Positions 36,067-47,204 of a stretch of 64,000 nt of DNA are shown here, piece by piece. Source of the DNA: Macropodus opercularis (lineage: Eukaryota > Chordata > Actinopteri > Anabantiformes > Osphronemidae); NCBI GenBank assembly GCA_030770545.1, contig CM061106.1:9962001-10026000 (forward strand), written 5' to 3'. Both the position numbers and the translations under genes were made by a program. Each line of letters opens with the position of its first letter. Position 1 is the first letter of the stretch. The notes below the pieces were generated by a model that worked only from the letters and a program-made list of their open reading frames with translations, searched no databases and was not told the origin of the DNA.

Positions 36067-36072
36067 AATAAA
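36067..36072 (+). terminator. Polyadenylation signal, ZNF copy 2
   Basis: AATAAA about 570 bases after the stop codon, in an otherwise gene-free 3' region (35571-36090). Confidence 0.45.
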
Positions 36073-36092
36073 ATCAATCCTGAAAATGAACA

Positions 36093-36455
36093 TAAAAATA
36101 GTTTATTTACGTTTGAATATAGTTTACGTTCGTTTTAGTTTATGTACGTTTGAATATAGTTTGTTCGTTTTAGTTTATGAACGTTTGAATATAGTTTACG
36201 TTCGTTTTAGTTTATGAACGTTTGAATATAGTTTATGTTCGTTTTAGTATATGAACGTTTGAATATAGTTTATGTTCGTTTTAGTTTATGAACGTTTGAA
36301 TATAGTTTGTTAGTTTTAGTTTATGAACGTTTGAATATAGTTTGTTTGTTTTAGTTTATGAACGTTTGAATATAGTTTACGTTCGTTTTAGTTTATGAAC
36401 GTTTGAATATAGTTTATGTTTGAATATAGTTTATGTAAGTTTGAATATAGTTTGC
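36093..36455. repeat. AT-rich minisatellite, about 37-bp period
   Basis: About nine or ten units of TTTATGAACGTTTGAATATA plus GTTTACGTTCGTTTTAG, with length variants (33-37 bp). The last units collapse to shorter ones. No coding role. Confidence 0.92.
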
Positions 36456-36459
36456 TCTA

Positions 36460-37690
36460 TGTCTGTATTACATCAGTGACGTTGCTGTTGCAGTAAATGT
36501 TTACTGCTGGTTTGTGTATAATTTTAATTTTATTAATCAGTGAAGCACTTTTTATTACATGAAAAGTGATTTGTGATTTGCTTTGTCATAGTAACCTGCT
36601 CATGTCTACACAGCTTAACAGCCACGTCATGCTTCTAAGTGGTGCTTTGCTACCTTGCTCACATTTGTTAGTGAACATGTCGTCATGTTAAGCCTCATCA
36701 CGTTATGTCTAGCTCACGTTTATTGAATATATCCAGTCAAACCATGTTTGCTCTATTTTGTCTTGTTATGGTTGCCATGCTCTTGTTAATTACTATCCAG
36801 CTATGTCTTTCTCTTAACGGAGCTCTGAGATAGTTTATGAACTGTGAGCTCTTTGAACTGAACCTGAGCCACAAAGCAGCCGTCAGGCCGGGACATTGAC
36901 CTGTACAGACGCTGTGCAGTCACTTTGCATTTTCCAGTCAACACTGTGAGAACCTGGACATCGGAGGTCAACTAGTTCTGCAGGAACCGAGGCAAAGCAG
37001 AGACTCACACTTCTTCACCTGAAGAGGAAACACCAGGTAGAATCACTGCTGTTTCTAGTTGGTTTGAATATTTGTGTACTTTACATTATCTCAAGCAGTT
37101 TGTCAGCAGGTGACAAACGTGTGTTTGCCTGCAGTCAAGGAAACAGATTAAAGTCAGTTTTACACTGGTTTGTCAATTATTATGAAAAGATCAAACCAGT
37201 TTCCTCTAATGGAACCAGGGGATCAGACAAACCCTGTTTCTCCAGACAGAATTCATGCACTACACCAACCTTTCTGACATGTAACTGCGTAACTGGATTA
37301 TGGAAAACCAGTGGTCTTCATGCCCAATACAATACAGAAAAACACTTAGGAACAAGGTTTCTGCACAAATAGAATCTGTGAGCTGATATCACAGCCGCAG
37401 CCCAGGTTAGATTCCTACCAGGGAAAGTGACTTTAGCGTCAGTTGTGTTTGCAACACGACATTTGTGTGCAGCAATGAATCTGTGCTAATGGAACCAGGG
37501 GATCAGAGAAATCAGACGACTCCATTGGGTTTTCCCTGTCCAGGTTTGAATCCTGCCTCATATGTACCTTCTAGTGATGCTTTGCTTTATTAAAAGGACT
37601 AGTGTTGATATTGATGTTACCCGGTGACACCACACGCATCACTGTGTTGTAATTATTACATATCTATGTGTATATTAAAGTATTTACTAT
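36460..37690. other. Intergenic, no gene recognised
   Basis: Contains a short imperfect duplication of AATGGAACCAGGGGATCAGA at about 37209 and 37490. Nothing else is supported. Confidence 0.45.
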
Positions 37691-37698
37691 CCCAACAG

Positions 37699-39680
37699 GT
37701 AAAATGCACAAACAAACCGTTTGTCTGCTGCAAAATGTCCTTGCTGTGGTGCGTCAGAGAGGAGGGGATGCAACGGATGACCAGCCAGTTGGTTTTGGTT
37801 CCTGTGCCAAACATACCTGGTGAAACATCAGAGACAGCAGGAATGATGGCTACGCTGCCTTCATACTTAGGAAAAGCTGTGGTCCTGGAACAAAGATGCA
37901 CAAGCTGCAGCAATACTGGAAAAACAAGCAGCACACGCCTCAGAGATGACACATCCTTCACATGATCCCAAGGAAGCCACGGGTGGGTCTTGAGTTTTTA
38001 AAATGATATCATTTCTATTTTCTCTATGAGTTCTATCCTCTGGTTCTGTTTGTCGTCCTAGTGACTATGAATCAGTTCATCGCTTCATGGGGGTAAGTAT
38101 TAATCTCCTTATTTGGTTGAAATGATGAAGTGTGAACTGCTTTGAATACTAACACGTGATGACATGTGTTTGCTGTGTCCCACGTTTCTTTCCCTGCTCA
38201 CATTTAATTGTAATAGTTGTCAGAATTTAATATTGATTCATTTAATATTAAAATGTAAATGTTATTAATGTATTTTATTCTACTTTTTAGCTCATTTATT
38301 GAAATGTTAGTGTCCTATTCATGTGTTACAGATAAACCATCGATTAATTCTATTTTTTCATTCTTGTCATCCAGTCAGTCCACCTGAAAAGACGCCTGTG
38401 CCACTTCTGAAACGGTTCATGTTTCTTGTGCCAGAAGAACCAGGTGAGTAGTTGCTTTTCAAAACATATTTCTTTAATGGACAATATTGTACATTCTGGT
38501 CACACGAACAAAACATTTGGCTAGAAGCGTAAATATAAACAAATACAAATATAAATCGGCCAGCATTGTTCTGCTGGGCAGCTTTTGGTCTTAACTACAG
38601 CCCAAGGGCCAAATGTCGTCCATGTTTCTCTGTTGTGTTGTAATTAATAAAACTTTCTGGGTTTGTTTGACACATTCTTCTCCAGAGACGTCTGCAGTGA
38701 CTGGTCAACCTCTGCTGCAGCCTCCATCTGCAAAGAGAGCACAAAGTAAGTGTTAAAATAGATGGTTTGCTTATGCACATGCTAAAGAGGTAAACTCAAG
38801 TCTCACACTCTTCTTGTCATTGTTGTAATTTTACAGCCATCACCATCTGCCCCCAGAGAAAAAGAACTGAGCCTCGGTCCACAGGACGCAAGTGTTGCTT
38901 TTGTAACATGGAACTGAAACAGGATCCAAATAGCCTCCACATTCACACCGGCTTTCCTGGAATTCCAGGAAAATACATTTACTGCTGTTGAGATGCTCTG
39001 AAAATCCCAGCTCTGCACGTTCGTTTAATGATGAGGAGAAGTGGTCAATCATTCAAACTTTTATTTTACACTTGAAGTTTAATAATTGTACAGGCCTGGG
39101 TCAGTCTGTCTCTATTCCATACAGCATATAGTCAGGGCGTGAAGTCTGACGCTGTCTGTCCCTCGACCCACACTTTTCTACTAAACAGAGCATCTTTCAG
39201 TTCTGAAACAGGATCCTGATGACGTGGTTTGCTGTTCGTCTCCATGGATGCTCTACGTCCCCTCGGTGACTTATGTGCTGGTCACAGTTGTTGTGTGGCC
39301 CCGTGTTCTGTGGATTTAAGCACATCTCCTTCTACACACATTCACCCAGTTGCCTTTATTAGGCATGTTTCACTTCCATGCAACCCGTCTGCTCTTTTCC
39401 TAACATCCTGTTCTGCACATACTGTTAATGACCTGTGACTGGGTGCTACGTCTACTACTCTCTTAACTTGATGTGTTTTAAACTATACTTTGATTCAGCT
39501 TGTTCTGTTTTCTGCCTGCATCCTGCTTTTAACTATTTACATTCCTTCACTGCCTTGTCTTATCATTTTATAAAGAAAAAGGCATAAAGAGGGACATGAC
39601 CTGGAAAGAGTTTCAGGCATCCACTTTTTATAAAATGGGAAGAAAAAAGAATGAGATGCGTAGTATAATCATTTATGTTT
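37699..39680 (+). pseudogene. Decayed multi-exon gene with a Cys-rich HIHTGFPG-type domain
   Basis: Not a family I can name. A first exon (37699-about 37975, after TATCCCAACAG) reads MHKQTVCLLQNVLAVVRQRG from 37704 and is broken by TGA at 37821-37823. Beyond it the same frame continues NDGYAAFILRKSCGPGTKMH and so on to a second TGA at 37947. Three later exons join in phase: 38375-38443, 38686-38745 and 38837-38991, all with GT-AG borders. The last encodes GRKCCFCNMELKQDPN, then SLHIHTGFPGIPGKYIYCC and a stop. A further piece at 39593-39682 (DMTWKEFQASTFYKMGRKKN) looks like the lost final exon, separated by about 600 bp of repeat-like DNA. Paired Cys and His residues suggest a metal-binding fold. 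Disabled first exon and displaced end argue for a pseudogene. Confidence 0.5.
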
Positions 39681-40319
39681 AATATTGTAATATTGTATTA
39701 ATATTGTATTGCTTTTATGTATCTGTGTGTAAGTGTGATTATGTTCATTAAACAGTTTACATGAATATTGTCTCTAAATCTCTTTATAAGTGAATGGTGT
39801 ATTTGACATGCTCATAGTACTACTACTAATCATAAAAAGGTAAAACAATTACATTTTGTGTAAATTTACACCAAGTCAGCTGTTAAAACATTAGAACTCA
39901 TCAATTATCTTTAATCATGTTGTACAAACTTTGCCTTGACTGGGATTCAAACCTGGATTCAGGGAGCAGTTCAGGACCCTGGAGAGAGAGAGAAATGCTG
40001 CAATTTGATTGGCTGAAAGTCTGTTCCAGCTATTCACGACTGGCCTCCGCATGCTCCGCTCTAGATAAAACGAGTCCAGGGCCTGCTGGACATAAAAGAT
40101 CTGTGTCCTGCCTCTTCACCACCAACCTCTAACCTGCTCCTCTCCGTTTCAGAGGGAGCATATTCTCTAGACCTTAGAGACACTGATGGATGTGCAGTCG
40201 CAGCAGCAGGAACCTTCTTCAGGTCTCCCACTCTACTCCTCCACTTTAGGCCGAAACTCGCCTGACAGGACTCTGACCAAACTAGTCATAATCGCTGTCA
40301 TCAGTCCAGCCTGAGTGGA

Positions 40320-41000
40320 CCCTTCATGCACGTCCAGGGTGTAGAGCATCTGAGGCTGTCAAAGTCGATGGCTGAGGTTCCCCGAGGCCGTCCTCAGCAT
40401 CCACACGGTGCCTCTTACCTGCTGTACTTACCTGCTCCAGGTCGCTCTCTTCCCTGCTCCCCTTCGACGCAGACCGAAGTCCTGTTACAGCCCAGAATCT
40501 CCCTGAGGCGTCTCAAAGAGGAAGATGCAGGGACGGACGTCAACCGTGACTCGACCGACTGCAGACTGTACCAACAGCTGAGTTGGATGGACGGTGAACT
40601 TAGAGCCTTTAGTCCATCAGCCACCGTCAAGTAGAACACGGGCACCAGATAATGCACCTAGAGCGTCTGTATGAACAACAACTACAACTACAACATGTAG
40701 TTTATTACTAAACAGAGACTCACTGCTGGTCTAGAACAGGCCAGATGTGCTGAACAGCAAACCACAGACAGGCTAAGACTGAAGTGTTGGCTGCAGAGGT
40801 GGCTCTGACTCAGACAGCGCCTACTGGCACCAAGACAGAGAACATGAACGGAGACGAGGTCAGAGGTCGAGGTCAGATGGGAGGAGGAGGCAGAGGAAGC
40901 AGAGCAGGGAGAGATGGAGGCTGTTACGTATGTGGACACGTAGACACTGGGCTCGTGACAGCAAAGATACACATCACGTCCCAGTGAATACGAGGAAGCT
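40320..41000 (+). pseudogene. Possible retroviral gag relic
   Basis: Broken open stretches (40326-40634 and 40784-40987) end in an Arg/Gly-rich segment followed by a CX2C pair and a His, reminiscent of a nucleocapsid zinc knuckle whose second half is out of frame. Upstream DNA (about 39930-40140) is compatible with leader or LTR sequence, but no LTR was delimited. Weakly supported; it may belong to the same element as the env relic at 44.4 kb. Confidence 0.35.
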
Positions 41001-41940
41001 ACAGCTGATGTAGGAACGTGGACGATTACCACCAAAGCAAGATCCACTAAAATAATAACAACCACATGCATATGAGGCTTAATGTGACTGGATCAGTCCT
41101 TGGTTCTAACAGATCTAAAAGCCTGCGGGTCCACAGCCGGAGATTTCTGTCCAACGTTTAATAACCGCTGCAGATCTACTTATGCTATGTTTGAGTTTCT
41201 TCTGTGTGTTTAGAACTAAATGTATGAAGCTTGTGAAGGTTCTTCAGATTCTGTAGGTTCAGAAGTGGTTGATCCATGTTAGCGGCATAGAAAAAGCCTG
41301 AGTCTGATCGATGTCACACATTCATTAGATGAGACAGGTTACTGATGCTGCTGTTAACCTCTCTCCTACACAGCAGCCGTGTTTACAGAGGAAGTCGCCA
41401 CTAAACTAAGCCTGAACAGGGACCAGAGCACAGCGTTCACACACAGAGTGACGAGCACATCCACACATGACGTCACACAACATCTCAGCAGACATTATGG
41501 GCCAAACTAAAGTAAAGCAGGGAAACAGCCTGAAACCAAGAGGCAACGATGTCGTTAAAGAAATGACTCGTTTCTACTGTAGTTGGATCAAACGACGCTG
41601 ATACGACAGCGACCGATACTCTGCTCTCTGCTACTGATCCCATAACATGGACACCAGAAGCAGCAGAGAGAAGAAACTAAGCCACAGTATTCAAAAGACC
41701 AGAAACACTCACAACACACGTGACTAATATTTACTGAAACACCAAATTCTACAAACACACACACACACACACTGACGCGTTCTCACACTGCAGCTGTGTT
41801 GTTGGTTCTGTGTTGAAGCGCTGCTGTTCCCTGTAGATGTCAGGGCTCCTGCCTCTCATCACCGGACTCACCTGCTCGTCACCTGCTGGGATGTGAAGGT
41901 CGACTGAAGTCAAGTCAAGGTTTACTCCTCCCACAGCGAA
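41001..41940. other. Intergenic DNA 3' of the lectin gene
   Basis: No gene recognised. The end part (41770-41936) is one arm of the duplication seen again at 45828-45987. A short (AC)n lies at 41756-41770. Confidence 0.45.
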
Positions 41941-41971
41941 CAAACGATTCATGAGCATTTATTCAGTCGTG

Positions 41972-41977
41972 TTTATT
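41972..41977 (-). terminator. Polyadenylation signal of the lectin gene
   Basis: AATAAA on the minus strand 37 bases after the stop codon; a second copy lies at 41963-41958. Confidence 0.5.
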
Positions 41978-42013
41978 TAATAGACGTCATGTCAACACTA
42001 CACACGTTTGTCA

Positions 42014-43812
42014 TCAGGTAACAATGTCAATCGGCTTCTCACACATCCAGTTTCTGGTAGATGTGTAATATCCACCTGTCCATGTCCCATCTCCATCACA
42101 GTAAACTACATAACACCAACCATCGCACTCTTCAATGTGTCCTGTCGAACTGAACCTGTGGGACAAATAAACTGTTTTAAATCCTGCATATTTAAACATC
42201 GTCTCTTGAAATGTTTTCATTTATCCTGTTTATGAACCTTGAGCTGAAAAGCGTCATGAGAATAAAAATAACGAAAGTGACATAGAAATGAAAGTGTCTC
42301 ACATCTGTGCCAGTGCTGATCCGTCCACCCAGGTCCACTCATACATAAATCCTGTTTGGTTCCATTCTCCCTTCAGACCGATCCAGAACTGTTCATTCAC
42401 ACTCAGGCTGGTGACAAAGTCCTAAGAGACGACAGGAGACGGTGATCGTTAATAAATTCACACAGTAAAACACAGCAACACACAGATAAACACAGCAACA
42501 CACAGTAAAACACAGCAACACACAGTAAAACACAGCAACACACAGTAAAACACAGCAACACACTCGCCTGCTCCTCTCGGCTGCTGATCACCACCAGGTC
42601 GGATCCTCGGTTCTGACAATCGTTCCTACTCTCAAACCAACCTTTCTTCTCAGAGCACTTTAAATAAAAACTTGACCCAAATCTCTTCCATCCTCCAGGA
42701 CAAAACTTTGCTTCTGTGAACAGTTTCAGACAGTTTCCATCGTATATTTTTACATTTGCATATTTATGGTCCTTACATTAGTTTATTATTCATCATTAGT
42801 TACTGTTCACAGCAGGAATCTCCACCTAAAACATCTCCACACTTGTTAAATGTTGATTTAAATCTTCTCACCATTGATCTGATGCTTCAGCTTCTTCACT
42901 TCATCCAGTAACTCGCTGTGGTTTTCACTCAGCGCTTTGTAACTGACCAGTAACTCACTGTGGTTGTTGGACCTGCTCTGCAGCTGCTCATTCTCCAAAG
43001 TCACTAAAACATCTGCTCAGAAATAAAATGAAGAAGCAGAAACAACTCTTCATCGTTACAGAAGTGAAGCACAGTTGAGTTTAGTTCAAGCACAGCAGGG
43101 TTTGAGTGACAGCTGAGTTCACCAGAGGTCAAACCCTCTTCATGCAAACACACTGGAATCACTTCTGTCCAGATCAGAGTCAGCCAGAAGACGAGGCGTC
43201 ACCTCCAGGGACTGAGAGGCTTCACCTGCTGGAGATCAGCTGTTACTGCCACTGTCTGTCCTCTGGATAAACTCACCCACAGAAACATCACATGGATCTG
43301 AGGCTGAAGCTCATGTTCTGACTCTACAGCCTGAATAAAAGCCGACTTTCAGTCTGTCTGACACATGACGTGGACTGATCACTGTTAGTTTGTTTCTGTT
43401 TTACTTTGAAAGTCCACTAGGCCTCTTCCTGTTGGGACTGTTCTGGTCCCAGTCCTCAGCTCCACACACACGTTCCAACAGTAACAGACTACATTCATCA
43501 GCCTGATGCTTAGACCTGACGTAACTTCCTGCTATGAGCAGCTCAAAGTGGACCAGATACTCACAGCGAGTGATGAACCCGGCCAGAATCAGCAGATACA
43601 GAACAGCCAGAGACGCCGTGAAAGCTCTCAAGCAGCTTCTTTTGACCTGTGAACGCTTCGTCTCCCTGGTCGGTTCTACTGAGACCAAACACACACAGGT
43701 ACCACTGAGAAACTCTTCTGGACCAGCGGCAGCTCACCACAACTTTTCTTTCACCGTCTCACTCACCAGCTGGTTCTGAGCCAACGTCATGGTCCTGTTT
43801 TCCTTCCTCCAT
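42014..43812 (-). CDS. Type II membrane C-type lectin (CD209/CLEC4-like), six exons
   Basis: Putative cell-surface lectin-like receptor. Minus-strand exons: 43812-43767, 43678-43565, 43012-42872, 42713-42568, 42421-42303 and 42155-42014. All phases agree and give 235 residues. Residues 1-30 are a charged cytoplasmic part; CLRAFTASLAVLYLLILAGF (about 31-50) is the membrane anchor; about 54-100 is a coiled neck (NHSELL repeated); the lectin domain runs from FCPGGWKRFG to NWMCEKPI near the C-terminus, with EQFWIGL and YEWTWVDGS as hallmarks. Oddities: the usual SSC is SSF with a Cys four residues later, and the WND calcium-binding triplet is replaced by TWTGG, so carbohydrate binding may be altered. 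Intron 4 appears to use a GC donor. No disabling mutation seen. Confidence 0.87.
42461..42560. repeat. 20-bp minisatellite in lectin intron 4
   Basis: Five copies of CACAGTAAAACACAGCAACA (one with GATAA). They fill about 100 of the 146 bases of the intron and start 6 bases from its donor. Confidence 0.95.
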
Positions 43813-44120
43813 GTTGAGGAGCTAAAGAGCTGAAACCTGACAGAGCCTCTCTGTGACCAGGCTCCACCGTCTGAGGCAGGAAGCTACACTACAGAGACTT
43901 TACACTCTGGACCGGTGTCACATCAGTCAGACCCGTCTTCCTCTTCTAAATGAACACAGCAGGTAAAAGCAGATGACGTGTTTGTCACAGGAAGAGAGAT
44001 GTGTGAATTTCGAGATATTTATAGTTTCTCTGTCTCTGAGCAACAAACAAACTCTGGTTTGTCTTTTCTTTGTTTGTGTTCTGTTGCATCAGTATTGAGC
44101 CTTCAGAACCGTTTAGTCAA
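43813..44120 (-). promoter_or_regulatory. 5' flank of the lectin gene
   Basis: The 5' leader and probable promoter. 43865-44120 is repeated at 46251-46525 in the exonless copy. A TATTTATAG-like stretch (44016-44024) is the best TATA candidate, but on the plus-strand reading it could equally be chance. Confidence 0.35.
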
Positions 44121-44335
44121 ACTGTTTTCTGCCTGCATCCTGCTTTTTAAGCTTTTAACTATTCCTTCAATAGACGCTGTCATTCCACGAGTCTGAATGA
44201 GTTTATATTGACAGACCAGCCGGTTTTGAGAATATCTTCTCTGCCTTGTTTCCAGTGACCGCCAACAAAAATGTGGATTAATTATGTTCACTATAATGTA
44301 TTACGTTTATCTAATTTGACCCGTCACACCATAGA

Positions 44336-44745
44336 AGGTCTCTCAGATCAACTCGCCCTGCTTCCCTCATGGCAGTACAGAGTAGGATGGCCTTAGATAT
44401 GCTGTTGGCAGAGAAGGGTGGTGTGTGCGCGCTATTTTCGGAGAGATGTGCTGCACGTTCATTCCCAATAACACGGCCCCACATGGTTCAGTGACAAAGG
44501 CTCTAGAAGGTTTGAGAGCACTCAGGTTTGGACAACCCCCTGGAGGAATGGGTGAAATCGCTCGGCCGGTGGAAAGGTTTGATAATGTCTGTTTTGCTAT
44601 CTATAGCTACACTTATAGCCATTTTATTTACAAGTGGTTGTTGTTGTATCTCACGTATTCATGCTTTGTGTACTCGATTGATTACCACTGCTGTCCAAGG
44701 ACAGGACACCGAGGACACGATGATGCCCCTCTCTTCAGAATATCA
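44336..44745 (+). pseudogene. Third endogenous retrovirus relic: env transmembrane subunit
   Basis: Clearly related to the env relic at 7.76-8.19 kb: same disulphide-loop region near 44418-44455, hydrophobic anchor near 44580-44650 and cytoplasmic tail with a cysteine cluster, ending at about 44740. It is broken by at least two frameshifts, near 44440 and 44540. No integrase, surface subunit or LTR found beside it. Non-functional. Confidence 0.75.
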
Positions 44746-45110
44746 GAATCAGAAAAGTGTTTATTGCCAGGTACAGTAAACTCTTTGCAGTACTTTGACC
44801 TGGTGTCAGGCACAGAATCTACAATATAAAATTAGAATAAACATAATATATAACATAGAATGAAGTAGACATTATGAACTGAGCAAATTAACAAGCAGTG
44901 TAACTGTCTGTGGGGGGGTCATCTGGAGGGCAGGGCTGCTCCTCAGCAGGCTCAATGCAGCAGGAAAACCTGTTCTTGTGCCGTGAAGTCCTGGCCGAGG
45001 GGCTGGAAGTGATCGTGTCCAGGGTGAGAGGCCTGCGATCCTGGCTGCGTCAGAGGCTCCTGGAGAGAAGGGAGGCGGCAGCCAATCACCTTCTCCGCCC
45101 CCATCGGTCC
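44735..45110 (-). mobile_element. LINE 3' fragment in reverse orientation
   Basis: TCAGAATCAGAAAAGTGTTT and ATTGCCAGGTA at 44742-44772 match the reverse of a teleost LINE tail. The GC-rich stretch up to about 45110 reads as its preceding non-coding or coding end. It is fused directly to the env relic. Confidence 0.5.
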
Positions 45111-45785
45111 ATCACACTGATCCACATGACGACGCAGAGAAAAGCTACGACTCCATCTGAGAAACTACGTCTTCAGAGACAACAGGAAGTGAAGTCGTGC
45201 CCCTGACGAGCTGCGGTTGGTTCACGATGAACGTCTCTGTACTGATGTTATCACCTGGAGCAGAAGTGACGAGGAGACGCTGACCACATTTATCTGATAG
45301 GAGCAGCTCAGCCTGGTTGTCATGGTAATGACTTCCTTCCATCATATTTGAAACACTGATATGTTGTCAGTCTCTCATGTTACCTGCCGCTGAAATCTGG
45401 TCAATACCAGAGGATTTGTCAACGGTTGCGCTGCTTCTGCTGAAGTTAACAAGAGCTGAGCTGCTGCTTTAGCCAATCATCTTTCTTTCCTCTGTGGATG
45501 GGGTCTCCCAGGCCCTTCAGCAGGGATTCCAGGTATTCAGAGGTTCCAGCTTCACTATCAGGGCCAGGTCTGCTCCTCGTCTCTTGGTGGCCACGTCCCC
45601 GCGACAGGCTGTTATTAAAACAGCAATGGCCGTGAAACACGTAAGACACATTTTCTATCGACATCATCTGTACGTTATTATAAACAATACATCACGAAGC
45701 AGACGATTGTGCAGCTCATATCAACTGATGGTCTGACCAGCTCTGCTCAGATGCAAGTTTCACCTTCTGCCTCACAGCTCACTAC
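45110..45785. other. Intergenic, no gene recognised
   Basis: Short open frames on both strands lack motifs or splice support. Confidence 0.4.
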
Positions 45786-45787
45786 AA

Positions 45788-45829
45788 ACACACGCGCACG
45801 CACACGCGCGCACACACACACACACACAG
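45788..45829. repeat. CA/CG alternating microsatellite
   Basis: Alternating purine-pyrimidine run CACGCGCACGCACACGCGCG then (CA)n. Such tracts favour Z-DNA and are unstable. Confidence 0.9.
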
Positions 45830-46525
45830 GCGTTTTCACACTGCAGCTGTGTTGTTGGTTCTGTGTTGAAGCGCTGCTGTTCCCTGTAGATGTCAGGGCT
45901 CCTGCCTCTCATCACCGGACTCACCTGCTCGTCACCTGCTGGGATGTGAAGGTCGACTGAAGTCAAGTCAAGGTTTACTCCTCCCACACTGGAATCACTT
46001 CTGTCCAGATCAGAGTCAGTGAGAAGACGAGGCGTCACCTCCAGGGACTGAGAGGCTTCACCTGCTGGAGATCAGCTGTTACTGCCACTGTCTGTCCTCT
46101 GGACAAACTCACCCACAGAAACATCACATGGATCTGAGGCTGAAGCTCATGTTCTGACTCTACAGCCTCAATAAAAGCTGACTTTCAGTCTGTCTGACAC
46201 ATGACGTGGACTGATCACTGTTAGTTTGTTTCTGTTTTACTTTGAAAGTCCACCGTCTGAGGCAGAAAGCTACACTACAGATACTTTACACTCTGGACCG
46301 GCCTCAGTCACATCAGTCAGACCCGTCTTCCTCTTCTAAATGAACACAGCAGGAAAAAGCAGATGACGTGTTTGTCACAGGAAGAGAGATGTGTGAATTT
46401 CTAGATATTTATAGTTTCTCTGTCTCTGAGCAACAAACAAACTCTGGTTTGTCTTTTCTTTGTTTGTGACTGAACTGAACCAAGTTCTGTTACATCAGTG
46501 TTGAGCCTTCAGAACCGTTTAGTCA
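45828..46525. repeat. Exonless partial duplicate of the lectin locus
   Basis: Three blocks match the lectin locus in order: 45828-45987 to 41770-41936, 45988-46252 to about 43148-43411 (intron 2) and 46251-46525 to about 43864-44125 (5' flank). The two missing intervals contain exons 3-6 and exons 1-2 respectively. Junctions show 3-5 bp of shared sequence (CACA; TCCAC). Nothing coding remains. Confidence 0.88.
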
Positions 46526-46766
46526 GACTGGGCCACGTTCATCTGTTGCTCTGCAGCGGTTCTGATGCAACCAGAGCAGACGCTTGGTTCACACTCTCTC
46601 AGAGCCACAGAGTCATAACGGACACGTTGTTGACTGGGTTCCAGCCTGCAGCTCAGCCCGGTCCTGGAGTTATGAGGTGAGCACTTAGACTTTAGGTCAG
46701 AGCGGCTCATCTGGTCTCAACTTTCACAAAGCATCACGTTAGTTAGTCTGAGCTGTGGAACCTTAC

Positions 46767-47203
46767 GTCGTACTGACAGGACGATGATCCCCACCAGCAG
46801 CAGCAGACACAGAGCTCCCAGACACACGGCTGCTCTCAGAGACGGTTTGTGGGCCGGAGGACGGTTCTGAGCGTCTGGTCCTGCAGAGGAAGCAGAAGCA
46901 AACGTGGTGGTATCGCTTTCCTTCAGGTCTGTAGATGCTCATAGAGGAGAGTTCAGCTTGAAAGGCTCAGTCACAGGACTCCTGCTTCCTGCTGGACTAA
47001 CGGACTGGAGGCTAAACTAAGTGGTGTTTGGTGAGACCGTTCTCACCTGACTGAGGAGGTTGTGAACGCGTCTGGTCCTCGCCGAGGTCTGCGACACTCT
47101 GGTAGATTTCCACCTCAGCTTCCTTCCACTCTCCTCCATCTTCCACCTGCCTGTCGTGTCTCAGTTTCCTGCAATAATCCGGTTTGGCATAAATGTCTGA
47201 CAT
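46767..47203 (-). pseudogene. First two exons of a second C-type lectin gene
   Basis: Exon 1, 47203-47047, starts MSDIYAKPDYCRKLRHDRQV and includes EVEIYQSVADLGEDQ (a cytoplasmic YxxV motif), ending CTCAGTCAG before GTGAGA. Exon 2, 46880-46767, after TTCCTCTGCAG, encodes PSLRAAVCLGALCLLLLVGI, a membrane anchor, ending before GTAAGG. Phases match those of the intact lectin gene, and exon 2 has the same length (114 nt). No neck or lectin-domain exon follows on the minus strand; instead the exonless duplicate begins at about 46525. A truncated paralogue is the simplest reading, unless distant exons lie beyond 41.9 kb. Confidence 0.65.
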
Positions 47204-47204
47204 G

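Noticed and set aside
37624..37965. 113-codon open frame at the start of the decayed gene
   Set aside because: The phase with recognisable coding character is a different one (ATG at 37704), broken by a stop. The longer open frame is accidental.
40784..40987. Gly/Arg-rich frame as an RNA-binding protein gene
   Set aside because: A broken zinc-knuckle-like end and retroviral surroundings make a gag relic more likely, though weakly.
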